NCBI GenBank assembly: GCA_903866825.1
Contig: CAIPPE010000203.1
Span: forward strand, 1 to 39,599
Source of the DNA: an uncultured Methylococcaceae bacterium
Lineage (GTDB): Bacteria > Pseudomonadota > Gammaproteobacteria > Methylococcales > Methylomonadaceae
DNA: 39,599 bases
Direction of reading: 5' to 3'
Shown: piece after piece, positions 30,002 through 39,455 of the stretch
Layout of the letters: each line of letters opens with the position of its first letter
Position numbering within the stretch: position 1 is the stretch's first letter
Program-made: the position numbers and the translations under genes
The notes under the pieces: generated by a model
Databases searched by the model: none
Told to the model about the DNA's origin: nothing
Seen by the model: the letters and a program-made list of their open reading frames with translations, nothing else

Positions 30002-30535
30002 CTAGTGAATATGGACTTCTCTTGCCTTTACGGTATCACTTCTACGTAGGGTATAGCTATCTGACTGTTTTTCTGGCATTGGCGTACCATCACTGTTCAT
30101 CAGAACCAGCGTTCCTTCATCTTTAATTTGATATTGCCGTGGCTTTGAATCGTCACGTGGTGTTAAAACAACGGTATGAGTTTCTTCATTCCAATCGTAT
30201 TTTCCCTTTTCATAAATCTCCCTTGAAGATTCTTTTGCTGGCTGCGTGACTAACAGATAATTGTTTTTTTGCTTTAAAGACAGGGTAGACTTAATGCCAT
30301 TGCAATCCTTGCAGGGAAGAAAACCATAGAATACGCCATGAAAATCCAGGCTTTTTTCGATAGGGATTATATGATTCTCGTGGTTTCCATTTTGCTCAAG
30401 GCTCTTGACGCGTGCCTTAAGGTAGTTTTCTTGTGCCGTTAAGTCTGTTGCTGCCATTGCAAAGCTGGAAGACAGCAGCAGACAGATAGAGATCAAAGTA
30501 ACATGTTGTTTGAAGTGTCTTTTTAATACTTGCAT
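30002..30535 (-). CDS. NlpE N-terminal-domain periplasmic protein
   Basis: The mature domain opens with LDFHGVFYGFLPCKDCNGIK, the CxxC-containing signature of the copper-resistance/Cpx-sensing NlpE N-terminal domain. It continues with EKGKYDWNEETHTVVLTPRD and DEGTLVLMNSDGTPM, also typical. The protein has 177 residues and a signal peptide ending near FAMA, but no lipobox Cys at the cleavage site. Unlike E. coli NlpE it is therefore probably a soluble periplasmic protein. It lacks the second, C-terminal NlpE domain. Copper or envelope-stress sensing is inferred from the family and fits the nearby copper operon. Confidence 0.82.
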   Translation of the reverse strand: MQVLKRHFKQHVTLISICLLLSSSFAMAATDLTAQENYLKARVKSLEQNGNHENHIIPIEKSLDFHGVFYGFLPCKDCNGIKSTLSLKQKNNYLLVTQPAKESSREIYEKGKYDWNEETHTVVLTPRDDSKPRQYQIKDEGTLVLMNSDGTPMPEKQSDSYTLRRSDTVKAREVHIH

Positions 30536-30717
30536 ATCTATTCCCGTTTTTATAGTTTTAGTTAGTTTAGAAAGTCTTTCGATAAGTTTACCTCGAAAAC
30601 ACTTCTTTTAATACCCTCTGCATGAGTTGTTCAGTGATGGTTTTCAAGCCTCGCTGCTTATGCCAATATAACGGGAATACCGCAATGGTCAAATTTTAGA
30701 ACAGTTGATTTAGCTCA

Positions 30718-30852
30718 TCAGACACTTGATGTATGTCGAATAAATTGTTTTAAAACCTGTAAGATTTGGGCGACAGGCCTTCTTTTATAATGTCTCATAA
30801 TCTCGTTTACTTTATTATTGACTTGGTCCTGCATATGAATTCTTTGTTGCAT
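30718..30852 (-). CDS. small ORF downstream of lexA (44 aa)
   Basis: ATG at 30852 follows a strong ribosome site (AACGAGGAGAACAACC on the minus strand) and opens MQQRIHMQDQVNNKVNEIM, ending ...QFIRHTSSV at TGA 30720-30718. It begins 26 bases after the lexA stop, on the same strand, so it is likely co-transcribed and SOS-controlled. The peptide is basic, Gln-rich and probably helical, with no hydrophobic span. I do not recognise it. A cell-division inhibitor or a regulator is possible but unsupported. The strong ribosome site is the main evidence that it is a gene. The remaining ~180 bases before the NlpE gene hold nothing I can identify. Confidence 0.5.
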   Translation of the reverse strand: MQQRIHMQDQVNNKVNEIMRHYKRRPVAQILQVLKQFIRHTSSV

Positions 30853-30878
30853 GGTTGTTCTCCTCGTTAATAAAAATT

Positions 30879-31505
30879 TTAATGTGACCGATAGCTACGC
30901 ATTTGGCCGACCAATACCCCCTGGATTTCTACTTGGTCAGGTCGATAGGAAAAAGCCGTCATATTGGTATTGGCAGGTATTAGCAATACCTGTTCTGTAC
31001 TTTGTTGAATGTATTTTAAAGTGGCTTCTGATTTTTCAATTAAAGCCACTACGATTTCACCATTTTTTGCATAATCCCGTTGCTCAATAACTACCCAGTC
31101 ACCATCAAATATACCGGCATCAATCATGGAGTCACCTTTTACTTGCAGTACATAACAGGGTTTATCTGTTTTTAAAGCATCGGGTACGGTCATATAAGCA
31201 ATATTTTCCAAGGCTTCGATGGGTCTTCCAGCGGCAATAGTGCCGATAAAAGGGAGTCCCTGTTCTTCGGGTTCTTCGTCATTAAGAGCTTGAATGGTTA
31301 AGCGAATCCCGGCCTGTTTATTCCCCGTAAAGGGTTCCACCAGGCCGGCATTAATTAAGGCAATAATGTGTTTATACAAAGATCCTCGTGAAGCTACTCG
31401 CAGCCTGACGCAAAGCTCTTCCAAACTGGGCGGGCAAGCAAAGCTGTCATTATGTTCACGTAAATAATTGTAGATTTCACGCTGTCGTCGGGTTAAAACA
31501 TTCAT
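30879..31505 (-). CDS. lexA: LexA-family SOS repressor
   Basis: Transcriptional repressor that self-cleaves with RecA help after DNA damage. The N-terminal winged helix reads LTRRQREIYNYLREHN, then SLEELCVRLRVASRGSLYKH. The self-cleavage Ala-Gly pair is in IGTIAAGRPIEA. The serine of the S24 dyad is in VKGDSMIDAGI and the lysine in VALIEKSEATLKY. All catalytic parts are intact in 208 residues. The recognition helix differs from E. coli LexA, so a different operator is expected; a perfect palindrome lies just upstream. The gene is followed by the 44-codon ORF. Confidence 0.93.
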   Translation of the reverse strand: MNVLTRRQREIYNYLREHNDSFACPPSLEELCVRLRVASRGSLYKHIIALINAGLVEPFTGNKQAGIRLTIQALNDEEPEEQGLPFIGTIAAGRPIEALENIAYMTVPDALKTDKPCYVLQVKGDSMIDAGIFDGDWVVIEQRDYAKNGEIVVALIEKSEATLKYIQQSTEQVLLIPANTNMTAFSYRPDQVEIQGVLVGQMRSYRSH

Positions 31506-31540
31506 GATGGAGGTTGTGCTCTTCTTCTGTTGACTGCTTA

Positions 31541-31557
31541 TTATCTTACCAAGATAA
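31541..31557. promoter_or_regulatory. perfect palindrome upstream of lexA, candidate LexA operator
   Basis: TTATCTT-ACC-AAGATAA forms a perfect 7-bp inverted repeat about 36 bases before the lexA start. It does not match the E. coli CTGT-N8-ACAG operator. Given the divergent recognition helix, an autoregulatory role is a reasonable inference. No second copy was found by eye. Confidence 0.5.
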
Positions 31558-31653
31558 AATAAGAAATCAAGAAAAAGAAAACAAAAAGAGAACGTATTGA
31601 GGTAAATATTTAGAGACTTCCCTGTATTCTGGGATATTAAATTAAACAGGCGT

Positions 31654-31679
31654 TACCGGATATGCACGCATATCCGGTA
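31654..31679 (-). terminator. hairpin terminating the copper operon
   Basis: TACCGGATATG (31654-31664) and CATATCCGGTA (31669-31679) form a perfect 11-bp stem with a 4-base loop. It starts right at the end of the ATP-grasp gene. The following minus-strand sequence is only moderately T-rich (CTGTTTAATTTAAT). Confidence 0.65.
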
Positions 31680-32972
31680 TCAGAGAACAACTATTTGTGC
31701 AAAACCACCCCCTTGGGTACGAAAGTTTGTTGTTTGTCCTTGATAAAGGCGTGCGCAGAGTAATTGACTTTTGCCTCGATAAACATAGTGGCGCAAATCC
31801 AGTTTGAAGTTGACAATGCCGTGATCGATTTCTAGTTGCCGTTCACTGGGTTTAACCAATGTCTGAGCGACATAGTCGTGTTGTAAAATAGTGGCAAAAA
31901 CCTGTTGGGTTAATTTATCGCCGCGATAAGTCGCTTTACTGCCAAAGCCCTTGGCGGGTTTAAAAAACAGTTTTTTACGCTCAGACCAAAGCGCCTTTGA
32001 GTCTTTTGCATCGACAAGAAAGGTATGGGCGATACCCTGAACCAGAATATCCCTAATGTGAGCCTCCACACCGATAATTTGAAGAAAATCATCGTTACAG
32101 AGCCAAATCAGATTCCGTTTGTCTGCGTAAATGGCATGATTTCTTGGGTGTGGGGTTAGTACCACATCACCTGCCAGATACGCTTCCCGGAGAGATTTTT
32201 GATTGTCCTCTTCGAGACTAAAATCTGTTAAGCGATTATAAATTAAATCGATTTTTAAATTACCCAGCCAAATAGCTGAATCGCGATAACTAAGCTCGGA
32301 TGGGTCACATATTACCGCGTCAATCCCATGCTGTTTGAACAGATGTTTGAACAGGATAAATTCCGGTAACATATACTGCGTTTCGGGTTTATCATCGACG
32401 ATAGCAATACGCTGTAAAGGGATTGTGCCACGTTCCGCCTGCCATTCATGATGAAACATTGCCATGAATAACGTTTCGGGTGGGTCAATAAGCTGCTGTA
32501 GAAAATTTACTTTACCCGGTTGCAAGCCTCGGACTTTCTCGCAACAGGCCTTTTGGGCGCGTATCACTAAGGCGTTGATTAAGGCACCACCCGCATTGGA
32601 GTTTATCTCAATCAGCTTTGGACCTTCGGGGGAGAGATGAAAATCGTAGCCTACAAAAACACCGCTTGCTTTGGGCAAAAATTGTGCAGTTTGTGGGGCA
32701 TAGCGCAGCACGTATTCCTGATAAGCCGGCATATGGATGACCTGTTCCAGCGCAGCGATAATTTTAAGTTGCTGATTAAGGCATTCCTGACTAACAAATA
32801 CCGCCGAATCTGAAATTAGATTGGGCCGATCAGTAACGATCATCCGATATAAATCACCCGTATCATCTAGTTCAATCAGTTGGTTTTGTAAAGCCTTCCG
32901 GTTGAGTGACAGGCAATGACAGGAGCTGTTAAGTTGCTCTGCGCTTGAGAGACAAATTCCGTCGTCATTCAT
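31680..32972 (-). CDS. ATP-grasp-like protein of unknown substrate
   Basis: A 430-residue protein with the features of an ATP-grasp ligase. GPKLIEINSNAGGALINAL lies in the first half; KKLFFKPAKGFGSKATYRGD lies near residue 340, with the ATP-contacting Lys and Gly-rich turn; and FKLDLRHYVYRGKSQLLCAR lies near the end, with DLR as a metal-ligand-type segment. It resembles glutathione-synthetase-like or circularly permuted ATP-grasp proteins that join carboxylates to amines. It is the last gene of the copper operon, 33 bases after copA. A role in making or tagging a metal-binding peptide is conceivable but purely contextual. No signal peptide is visible. Confidence 0.65.
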   Translation of the reverse strand: MNDDGICLSSAEQLNSSCHCLSLNRKALQNQLIELDDTGDLYRMIVTDRPNLISDSAVFVSQECLNQQLKIIAALEQVIHMPAYQEYVLRYAPQTAQFLPKASGVFVGYDFHLSPEGPKLIEINSNAGGALINALVIRAQKACCEKVRGLQPGKVNFLQQLIDPPETLFMAMFHHEWQAERGTIPLQRIAIVDDKPETQYMLPEFILFKHLFKQHGIDAVICDPSELSYRDSAIWLGNLKIDLIYNRLTDFSLEEDNQKSLREAYLAGDVVLTPHPRNHAIYADKRNLIWLCNDDFLQIIGVEAHIRDILVQGIAHTFLVDAKDSKALWSERKKLFFKPAKGFGSKATYRGDKLTQQVFATILQHDYVAQTLVKPSERQLEIDHGIVNFKLDLRHYVYRGKSQLLCARLYQGQTTNFRTQGGGFAQIVVL

Positions 32973-33005
32973 AGTTGTAAAGCAACAGCTAGAAATTTCG
33001 ATAAT

Positions 33006-35345
33006 TTATTGACCCAATTTGATGTGCTGTTCGCAGTATTTCCATAGCTTGTTTAGCGCAGTATTTAAAGCCTGATTAACAGGGTGCTCATTAGAATCCA
33101 GACTTTCGAGTTTGATCCAGCGTAAGCGATTGGCATTACTCACTACCGTTACGGAAGACATAGCCATCGCGGCACCCGCTATCATTGGATTCAATAAGAC
33201 ACCAAATAACGGATACAGCAAACCTGCCGCTACCGGGATGCCAATGGTGTTGTAAATAAAGGCCCCCAGCAGATTTTGTTTAATATTGGTTACAGTCAGT
33301 CTTGACAGGATGATGGCTTCAGGAACCTTGAGTAGCGAGCCTTGCAGCAACACAATGTCCGCGCTTTCTATCGCCACATCGGTGCCGGTGCCAATCGCAA
33401 AACCGACATTGGCTTGTGCCAGGGCAGGGGCATCGTTGATACCATCGCCGACCATGCCGACGATTTCACCCTGAGACTGAAGTTCTTTAATGATTATAGC
33501 TTTATCCTGGGGTAATACCTGAGCACGAATCTCGCTGATACCGGCTTGAGCAGCGATGGCTCTGGCGGTGATGTCATTATCGCCAGTGACCATAATCAAG
33601 CGAATACCCCGGTTGTGCAGTTGCTGAATAGCTGCAGCCGAATCGGCTTTAATTGGATCGGCTACAGAAATAATACCAACGACTGCATTATCACTAGCCA
33701 AGAGCATCGGTGTTTGTCCCTGGCTCGACAATTCCGCCATGAGCTGGCTATGTTGGGTAGTATCAATACTGTGCTCAGCCAGTAGAGCGACGTTACCAAA
33801 CAGCCAGTGGTGATCACCAATACGTCCTGCTATACCATGTCCGGCCACTGCTTCAAATTTTCTGACCTTTTCAAGTGATAGCCCTTTGTTTTGAGCAGCG
33901 CTTAGAATTGCAGCAGCCAACGGATGTTCTGAACCGGATTCAAGGCTGGCGGCCAATTGTAAAACCCGGTCTTCGTTATAATCCTGAAAGGCGCTTACCG
34001 TTGCCAGACTGGGTTTACCCGTGGTGACCGTACCGGTTTTATCCAGGATCAAACAGGTAATTTTTCCGGCGCTTTGTAGTGCTTCACCCTTACGAATTAA
34101 AATACCGGTTTGAGCCGCACGCCCCACGGCAACCATCACTGAAATAGGTGTAGCCAAGCCCAATGCGCAGGGGCACGCAATCACCAGCACCGTCATTGAG
34201 GTTACAAAGGCATAACCCAGGGCCGGTTCTGGGCCGAAGGCAAGCCATACCAGAAAGGTGAAAATGGAAATGCACACTACGATGGGTACAAATATGCTGG
34301 AAATCTTATCCGCCAGTCGGGCGATGGCCGGTTTGGCATTTTGAGCCTGACGAACACTGTGAATAATTTGAGCCAAAGCAGTATCACGCCCAATCCGGGT
34401 AGCAGTGAATAAAAAACTGCCTTGCTGGTTGATGGTACCAGCTGCAACCGAGGACCCTGGGGTTTTTTCGATCGGCATCGGTTCACCCGTCAACATGGAT
34501 TCATCGATGCTGGAATGTCCCTCGGACACCACGCCATCCACCGCAATTTTTTCGCCCGGTCTGACGCGCAAAATTTCACCTAGCCCCACCTGATCGATAG
34601 CAATATCGATTTCCAGACCTTCACGAACCACACGAGCTGTTCTGGGCTGCAAGCCGATTAATGAACGTATGGCTAATGATGTTTTACCTCTGGCGCGAGT
34701 TTCCAGGGCATTACCCAGGTTTATAAAAGCCAGGATAACCGCTGAGGCTTCGAAATAGGCATGCGCCGACAAAGAAGGTAATAGATTTGAATAATCAATG
34801 ACGACACAGGAATAAAGCCAGGCCGATCCAGTCCCCAAGGCAATCAGGGTATCCATATTGGTCTGTTTGACGCGAAGCAGCTTAAAAGCGCCGGTAAAAA
34901 AATGTCCACCGGAGTAAAATAATACTCCAAGGGTCAGTAAGGCAACACCCATCCAAAAGCGGCTGCCTTCTGGCGTGCCCATCATCGGGAACCAGTCCAG
35001 GTGCGCCCCTAACATCAACGGAATCCCCAACGCCCCCGCAACGATCGCTTTTTTCATCAGCTCCCGATAACGTAGGTCTTCCTGCTGCTCTTCGGCACTG
35101 GGGTCTTCAAAACCTTCCATGACGGCGGCATCATAACCTGCGGCTTTTAACGACTGTTTCATTAATTCGGTCTCACCACCTATAACGGTAGCGGAATGAT
35201 CGGCAAAATTGACGCTGACTTTAGTCACCCCCGCCACTTCATTGAGGGCTGACTCAACGGCTGCAATGCAACCTGCACATCGCATACCGAGAATGGACAG
35301 ACGGACTTGGACTTCTTCTGGACTGGTAGCTTCTGGTGAGCTCAT
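33006..35345 (-). CDS. copA: copper-transporting P1B-type ATPase (CopA type)
   Basis: Exports Cu(I) from the cytoplasm. The start is placed at the second Met (35345), which has AAGGA just upstream; the longer frame to 35375 adds ten residues without a better ribosome site. One N-terminal HMA domain carries GMRCAGC. The TGEPMPIEK actuator motif, [11 protein letters not shown] metal-site helix, [10 protein letters not shown] phosphorylation site, SEHPLA nucleotide-binding His-Pro and [10 protein letters not shown] hinge are all present. At 779 residues it is full length. It is the fourth gene of the copper operon and the second P1B ATPase in it; two such pumps commonly split detoxification from supply to exported cuproenzymes. 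Confidence 0.94.
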   Translation of the reverse strand: MSSPEATSPEEVQVRLSILGMRCAGCIAAVESALNEVAGVTKVSVNFADHSATVIGGETELMKQSLKAAGYDAAVMEGFEDPSAEEQQEDLRYRELMKKAIVAGALGIPLMLGAHLDWFPMMGTPEGSRFWMGVALLTLGVLFYSGGHFFTGAFKLLRVKQTNMDTLIALGTGSAWLYSCVVIDYSNLLPSLSAHAYFEASAVILAFINLGNALETRARGKTSLAIRSLIGLQPRTARVVREGLEIDIAIDQVGLGEILRVRPGEKIAVDGVVSEGHSSIDESMLTGEPMPIEKTPGSSVAAGTINQQGSFLFTATRIGRDTALAQIIHSVRQAQNAKPAIARLADKISSIFVPIVVCISIFTFLVWLAFGPEPALGYAFVTSMTVLVIACPCALGLATPISVMVAVGRAAQTGILIRKGEALQSAGKITCLILDKTGTVTTGKPSLATVSAFQDYNEDRVLQLAASLESGSEHPLAAAILSAAQNKGLSLEKVRKFEAVAGHGIAGRIGDHHWLFGNVALLAEHSIDTTQHSQLMAELSSQGQTPMLLASDNAVVGIISVADPIKADSAAAIQQLHNRGIRLIMVTGDNDITARAIAAQAGISEIRAQVLPQDKAIIIKELQSQGEIVGMVGDGINDAPALAQANVGFAIGTGTDVAIESADIVLLQGSLLKVPEAIILSRLTVTNIKQNLLGAFIYNTIGIPVAAGLLYPLFGVLLNPMIAGAAMAMSSVTVVSNANRLRWIKLESLDSNEHPVNQALNTALNKLWKYCEQHIKLGQ

Positions 35346-35419
35346 GAGATTTCCTTGCGTTCTTTGGCGGTTCAAAATAAGAGTTGTAACGCAAACTGCA
35401 CGCTACGTAAACTTAAAAC

Positions 35420-36265
35420 TCAATTACCCTGTATGTTTTTTATCATACCTGCGTAATATTCAACCATTATCTCAAGAAAGTGAATAGCATGATCAATATG
35501 ATCTTTAATATCGTAAACGAAATTGTGTTCTGGAAAGCTCTCGGCAACGTAAAAAGACATGCCCATATACAGGGTATTACACCCCATCACAATCATAATC
35601 AATGCGGCTGATTTTAGCATGAAGCCTCTCAGTTTAGCCGTCATTTTGCCAAAAGCCACGCTGACAAAGAGCATGGTGGGTAAGGTGCCCGCCCCAAACG
35701 TTAACATTAATAAGCCACCTTGCAGAATAGTCGGTGCTGAAGTTGCTTTGACTGCCATAGCAAAGGTCATCGGGCAGGGCATTAAGCCATTTAAAATCCC
35801 GGCAATGGCCGCTCCGATAATCGGCCCCTGTTTTCTTGATTCAGCATATCCGCGCCTCAATAATACCATTGGGATCAGTTTGATCGACCCTTGAAAGGGG
35901 ATCAGGCCCAGTATGCCAATCGCTAAAATAATAACGATAGCACCGATAGACATTTGCAAGATGCTTTGAACCTTACCAAACACGCCGCTAGAAACCAGCA
36001 CAAAACCCAGGGCAGCCGCCGCAATACCCACCAGGCTATAAACAAATAATCTGGCGATTTGATAAACAAAATAAGGCAAGTATCTTTTGGAAGGTCCTGC
36101 CTTCATAAAATACCCTGAAACCAGAGCACCACACATGCCTAAACAATGGCCACTGCCCAGTACGCCCGCCATAAAGGCCAGTCCATAATCAAAACTACCT
36201 GCCGCATGGGCAGCATGAGCCATATGCTCCATGCCCATACCCATATCCATCGTTGAATGATCCAC
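35420..36265 (-). CDS. TauE/SafE (DsbD-like) membrane protein with Met/His-rich N-terminus
   Basis: Polytopic membrane protein, 281 residues and about six helices. The N-terminus MDHSTMDMGMGMEHMAHAAH is packed with Met and His and is a likely extracytoplasmic copper-binding tail. Conserved cysteines occur in GSGHCLGMCGALVSGYF and in NGLMPCPMTFA, the pattern of the sulfite-exporter TauE/SafE branch often found beside P1B ATPases and cbb3-oxidase assembly genes. It begins 2 bases after the upstream ATPase stop, so it is certainly co-transcribed. Copper movement or oxidase maturation is inferred; the substrate is not established. Confidence 0.85.
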   Translation of the reverse strand: MDHSTMDMGMGMEHMAHAAHAAGSFDYGLAFMAGVLGSGHCLGMCGALVSGYFMKAGPSKRYLPYFVYQIARLFVYSLVGIAAAALGFVLVSSGVFGKVQSILQMSIGAIVIILAIGILGLIPFQGSIKLIPMVLLRRGYAESRKQGPIIGAAIAGILNGLMPCPMTFAMAVKATSAPTILQGGLLMLTFGAGTLPTMLFVSVAFGKMTAKLRGFMLKSAALIMIVMGCNTLYMGMSFYVAESFPEHNFVYDIKDHIDHAIHFLEIMVEYYAGMIKNIQGN

Positions 36266-36267
36266 GT

Positions 36268-38721
36268 TTAATCCTGTTTTTTACTTAAGCGTAAGGAATT
36301 GACAACAACCGATACCGAACTAAAGGCCATGGCTGCTGCTGCAATCATTGGATTTAGTTTTCCCATCGAGGCAACCGGAATAGCAATTACGTTATAGGCA
36401 AACGCCCAAAACAGGTTTTGCTTTATAATCCGGATGGTATCGGTACTTAATTGAATGGCAGCAGTTACTTTAGTGATATCGCCATGTACCAGGGTCATGT
36501 CGGCTGACTCAATGGCGATATCCGTGCCCGTTCCAATTGCAAAACCTACATCTGCAGCAACCAATGCCGGAGCGTCATTAATACCATCACCGATCATCCC
36601 TACCTTTTTACCTTCGCTCTGAAACTGGTGAATAATGGCCAGCTTTTGTTCGGGTTTGGCATTGGCGATGACCGTTTCAATACCGACCATGTTAGCAATA
36701 TAATGGGCCGTCTTTTCAGTATCCCCTGTCACCATTAACGTTTGTACACCCAGTTTTCTTAATTGTGAAATAGCCTGTAAGGCCTGTAAACGGGGTTTGT
36801 CTGCAATGCCAAACACCGCAGCGGCTTTCCCGTTAACGGCCATAAAGACCGGTGTTTTGCCTTGCAGAGAAAAATCGTTTGCTGCTATCAACAAAGGTTC
36901 TACTACAATGTTATTAAGCTCTAACCATTCGCGGTTACCCAGTAACAGTTTTTTTCCGTCCGTTTCTGCTTGTATGCCGTGTCCGGTTTCACTGTAGAAA
37001 TAACTGCAATCCTGGGGTTCAATCGCTTGCTCTTTTGCGTAAGCAACAATCGCCTTACCCAAAAAGTGTTCTGAATTGTTTTCTGCAGAAGCGGCCAGGC
37101 GAATGATATTTTCTTCGCTGATTCGGGATACTTTAAAGACATCGGTTACTTTCGGCTTACCTTCAGTAATCGTGCCTGTTTTATCAAAAACAATAACATT
37201 CAGCTTGGCCGCTGTTTCCAGACTTTCACCATTGCGGATATAAATGCCTTCATCAGCGGCTTGTCCGGCACCGACCATAATCGCTGCGGGTGTTGCCAAG
37301 CCCAACGCACAGGGGCAGGCGATTAATAACACGGTGATGGCACTACCAAAAGCAAACCCAAACGGTGCGCCTATCGCTAACCAACCCACCAGAGTAACAC
37401 CCGATAAAACCATGACGACGGGGACAAAGACCGCCGAAATTCGGTCAACCTGCTTTTGAATGGGCAGCTTGGTGGCCTGAGCCTGGTCCACCATATGGAC
37501 AATACCGGCTAATACGGTATCCATGCCTACGGCAGTGACCCTTATCCGCAACACACCACTGCCATTAACACAGCCGCCAATCACTTTATGACCCGACTCT
37601 TTAACGACCGGGATACTTTCTCCGGTGACCATCGACTCATCAACCGTCGATAGGCCCTGAATAACGATACCATCAGTCGGAATCTTGTCACCGGGGCGGA
37701 TCAATAATTCATCATCAAGAACACACTCATCCACTGAAATAATAATTTCCTGTCCATCCCGAAGTAGGGTGGCTGTTTGTGGTTGCAAGTCGACTAACTT
37801 ACGAATGGCTTCTCCTGCCTGGCCTTTTGCACGCTCTTCTAAAAAACGTCCCAGTAACACAAAGGTGATAATGGCGGCACCCGCTTCAAAATAGATGTGG
37901 CCTTTGCGTCGGAATAAACTGGGTAAGCTATAGCCGTAAGCCGAGCCAACGCCTATGGCAATCAGCGTGTCCATATTCGCTGTACGCTGCTTGGCCAAAC
38001 GCCACGCTTTAGCAAAAAAAGTCCATCCAGACCAAAACACTACTGGCGTTGTCAGGACAAACTGTAGCCAATGTAACCAGCGGCTCTTGGGCATACTCAT
38101 CCCAACGATCACCACGGGTAAACTCAAAACACCTGCCCAGATAAAATGTTTTTTGGCGCTTAGAATCCGTATCTGTTCTTTTTCAATGAGGATTTTCCGT
38201 TGTGACAAGGTGTCCATCGCATAGGTTTTGTACCCTAGCGTTGCCACTTTGGCGCTGACTTCGTCCTTGGCTATCTTACCGTACACTGTTAGAGTCGAGG
38301 TGCCAAAATTAACACTGGCCTGTTTAACTCTGGGATCGCGCTTTAATACCATCTCAATTAACAAGGCACACGAAGCACACGACATGCCCTCAACGGCAAG
38401 ATCGACTTCCTGGATCTGACCCTCAAACACTTGAGTACTCTGCTGATGCTGAACTGATTTTTTACGCGCTATATTGCTTAGCACGGCATCCAGCAGAATC
38501 AGCAAGTTCTTCTTTGGCAAATGCTCAGGATCAAACTCTATGACCACAGAGCCCAATGCATAAACCGACCTAACCCGCTTTATTTCTGGACGCTTTTTTA
38601 AAAGAATCTCAAAGATATAGCTCCGCTCCTGATCATTCTTTAATACCAGCGACTCAATTCGGATGCGGCGTTTTAATTGATGAACCAGCTTGAAATGGGT
38701 AGCGTTATAGGTTTCTGTCAT
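36268..38721 (-). CDS. heavy-metal P1B-type ATPase with degenerate plus canonical HMA domain
   Basis: A 817-residue cation pump starting at METHIONINE 38721 (TETYNATHFKLVH), which avoids overlapping the preceding gene; an upstream frame to 38787 is open but overlaps it. The first ~80 residues form an HMA-like ferredoxin fold with no CxxC. The next domain has the canonical GMSCASC. Core motifs [38 protein letters not shown] and [10 protein letters not shown] are intact. CPC together with CxxC fits Cu(I), and the TauE/SafE neighbour suggests possible supply to a cuproenzyme such as an oxidase (CcoI/CopA2-like). This is an inference from context. Confidence 0.92.
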   Translation of the reverse strand: MTETYNATHFKLVHQLKRRIRIESLVLKNDQERSYIFEILLKKRPEIKRVRSVYALGSVVIEFDPEHLPKKNLLILLDAVLSNIARKKSVQHQQSTQVFEGQIQEVDLAVEGMSCASCALLIEMVLKRDPRVKQASVNFGTSTLTVYGKIAKDEVSAKVATLGYKTYAMDTLSQRKILIEKEQIRILSAKKHFIWAGVLSLPVVIVGMSMPKSRWLHWLQFVLTTPVVFWSGWTFFAKAWRLAKQRTANMDTLIAIGVGSAYGYSLPSLFRRKGHIYFEAGAAIITFVLLGRFLEERAKGQAGEAIRKLVDLQPQTATLLRDGQEIIISVDECVLDDELLIRPGDKIPTDGIVIQGLSTVDESMVTGESIPVVKESGHKVIGGCVNGSGVLRIRVTAVGMDTVLAGIVHMVDQAQATKLPIQKQVDRISAVFVPVVMVLSGVTLVGWLAIGAPFGFAFGSAITVLLIACPCALGLATPAAIMVGAGQAADEGIYIRNGESLETAAKLNVIVFDKTGTITEGKPKVTDVFKVSRISEENIIRLAASAENNSEHFLGKAIVAYAKEQAIEPQDCSYFYSETGHGIQAETDGKKLLLGNREWLELNNIVVEPLLIAANDFSLQGKTPVFMAVNGKAAAVFGIADKPRLQALQAISQLRKLGVQTLMVTGDTEKTAHYIANMVGIETVIANAKPEQKLAIIHQFQSEGKKVGMIGDGINDAPALVAADVGFAIGTGTDIAIESADMTLVHGDITKVTAAIQLSTDTIRIIKQNLFWAFAYNVIAIPVASMGKLNPMIAAAAMAFSSVSVVVNSLRLSKKQD

Positions 38722-38729
38722 AGAGGTCA

Positions 38730-39341
38730 CTATTTTTGTCTGCGTGAACGAACCAGTAAGAAAAACATATAAAACAAAGCCATCCATTCATAACGATATT
38801 TGAGTGGCTTTACCAACCAGTTTTGGGTAATTTCTCCCCAATGTAGCTTGATAAGAAACAGCACCAGAATATCATTAAGAAAATCAATGATGGATTTCTC
38901 TGGGTCTTTTAAAAAGGCTTTGGGTTTCTTCAGTCCCAGTTTCGTCAGCACTTTGGCAGCCTGTACGGTTTCTTTCGCCTCACCGAACTTTTCTTTAGTC
39001 CAGCGGGTCACTTTAAAAGAATCCAGTTTGGCTGACAGCTTTTCTTTCCATTGGGAGACAGCCGGAACCGATGGAGGCTCCAAGGCACCTTGTTGTTCCA
39101 GATCAGCCAATAAATCAAATAACTGTCGGGCCAGTGCTTTAAAATCACAAACCACTTCATTAAAACGAATCGATAGTTTCTGCTGGCTGCGATACAGCGT
39201 AACGCGATAGACACCCTCTATTCCAGAAATGCCAGCTGTAACAGCATTGGCTGCATCAGCCTTACAAAGTTGAGCGGGTATTTGAAACCTGACATGCCCG
39301 TCTTCTCTATAACGCAACACACATTCTTTTTGGATAGACAT
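38730..39341 (-). CDS. HMA-fold-like membrane-anchored protein (203 aa)
   Basis: Residues ~5-75 (VLRYREDGHVRFQIPAQL, then GIEGVYRVTLYRSQQKLSIR) look like a ferredoxin-type HMA domain without the metal-binding CxxC. A charged linker follows, with PSVPAVSQWKEKLSAKLDSF and further Lys/Glu helices. The C-terminus has two hydrophobic stretches, FLNDILVLFLIKLHW and WMALFYMFFLLV. It is the first gene of the copper operon, 8 bases before the ATPase start, whose own first domain is a similar CxxC-less fold. It may be an adaptor for the pump. I know no experimentally defined function. Confidence 0.65.
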   Translation of the reverse strand: MSIQKECVLRYREDGHVRFQIPAQLCKADAANAVTAGISGIEGVYRVTLYRSQQKLSIRFNEVVCDFKALARQLFDLLADLEQQGALEPPSVPAVSQWKEKLSAKLDSFKVTRWTKEKFGEAKETVQAAKVLTKLGLKKPKAFLKDPEKSIIDFLNDILVLFLIKLHWGEITQNWLVKPLKYRYEWMALFYMFFLLVRSRRQK

Positions 39342-39367
39342 AACCTAAAAAACCCCTAATAAACAAA

Positions 39368-39402
39368 ACGGGTGTCTTGTATGCACTCTACAAGACACCC
39401 GT
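39368..39402 (-). terminator. strong terminator hairpin after the YtxH-like gene
   Basis: ACGGGTGTCTTGT (39368-39380) and ACAAGACACCCGT (39390-39402) form a perfect 13-bp stem with a 9-base loop. On the minus strand it is followed by TTTTGTTTATTAG. It lies between the YtxH-like gene and the copper operon, so the operon probably has its own promoter or depends on leakage past this stem. Confidence 0.8.
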
Positions 39403-39455
39403 CAATGACGTCAATTCATTCAGATAACAGAATGAACAGGCTAAGAAACTAACAT

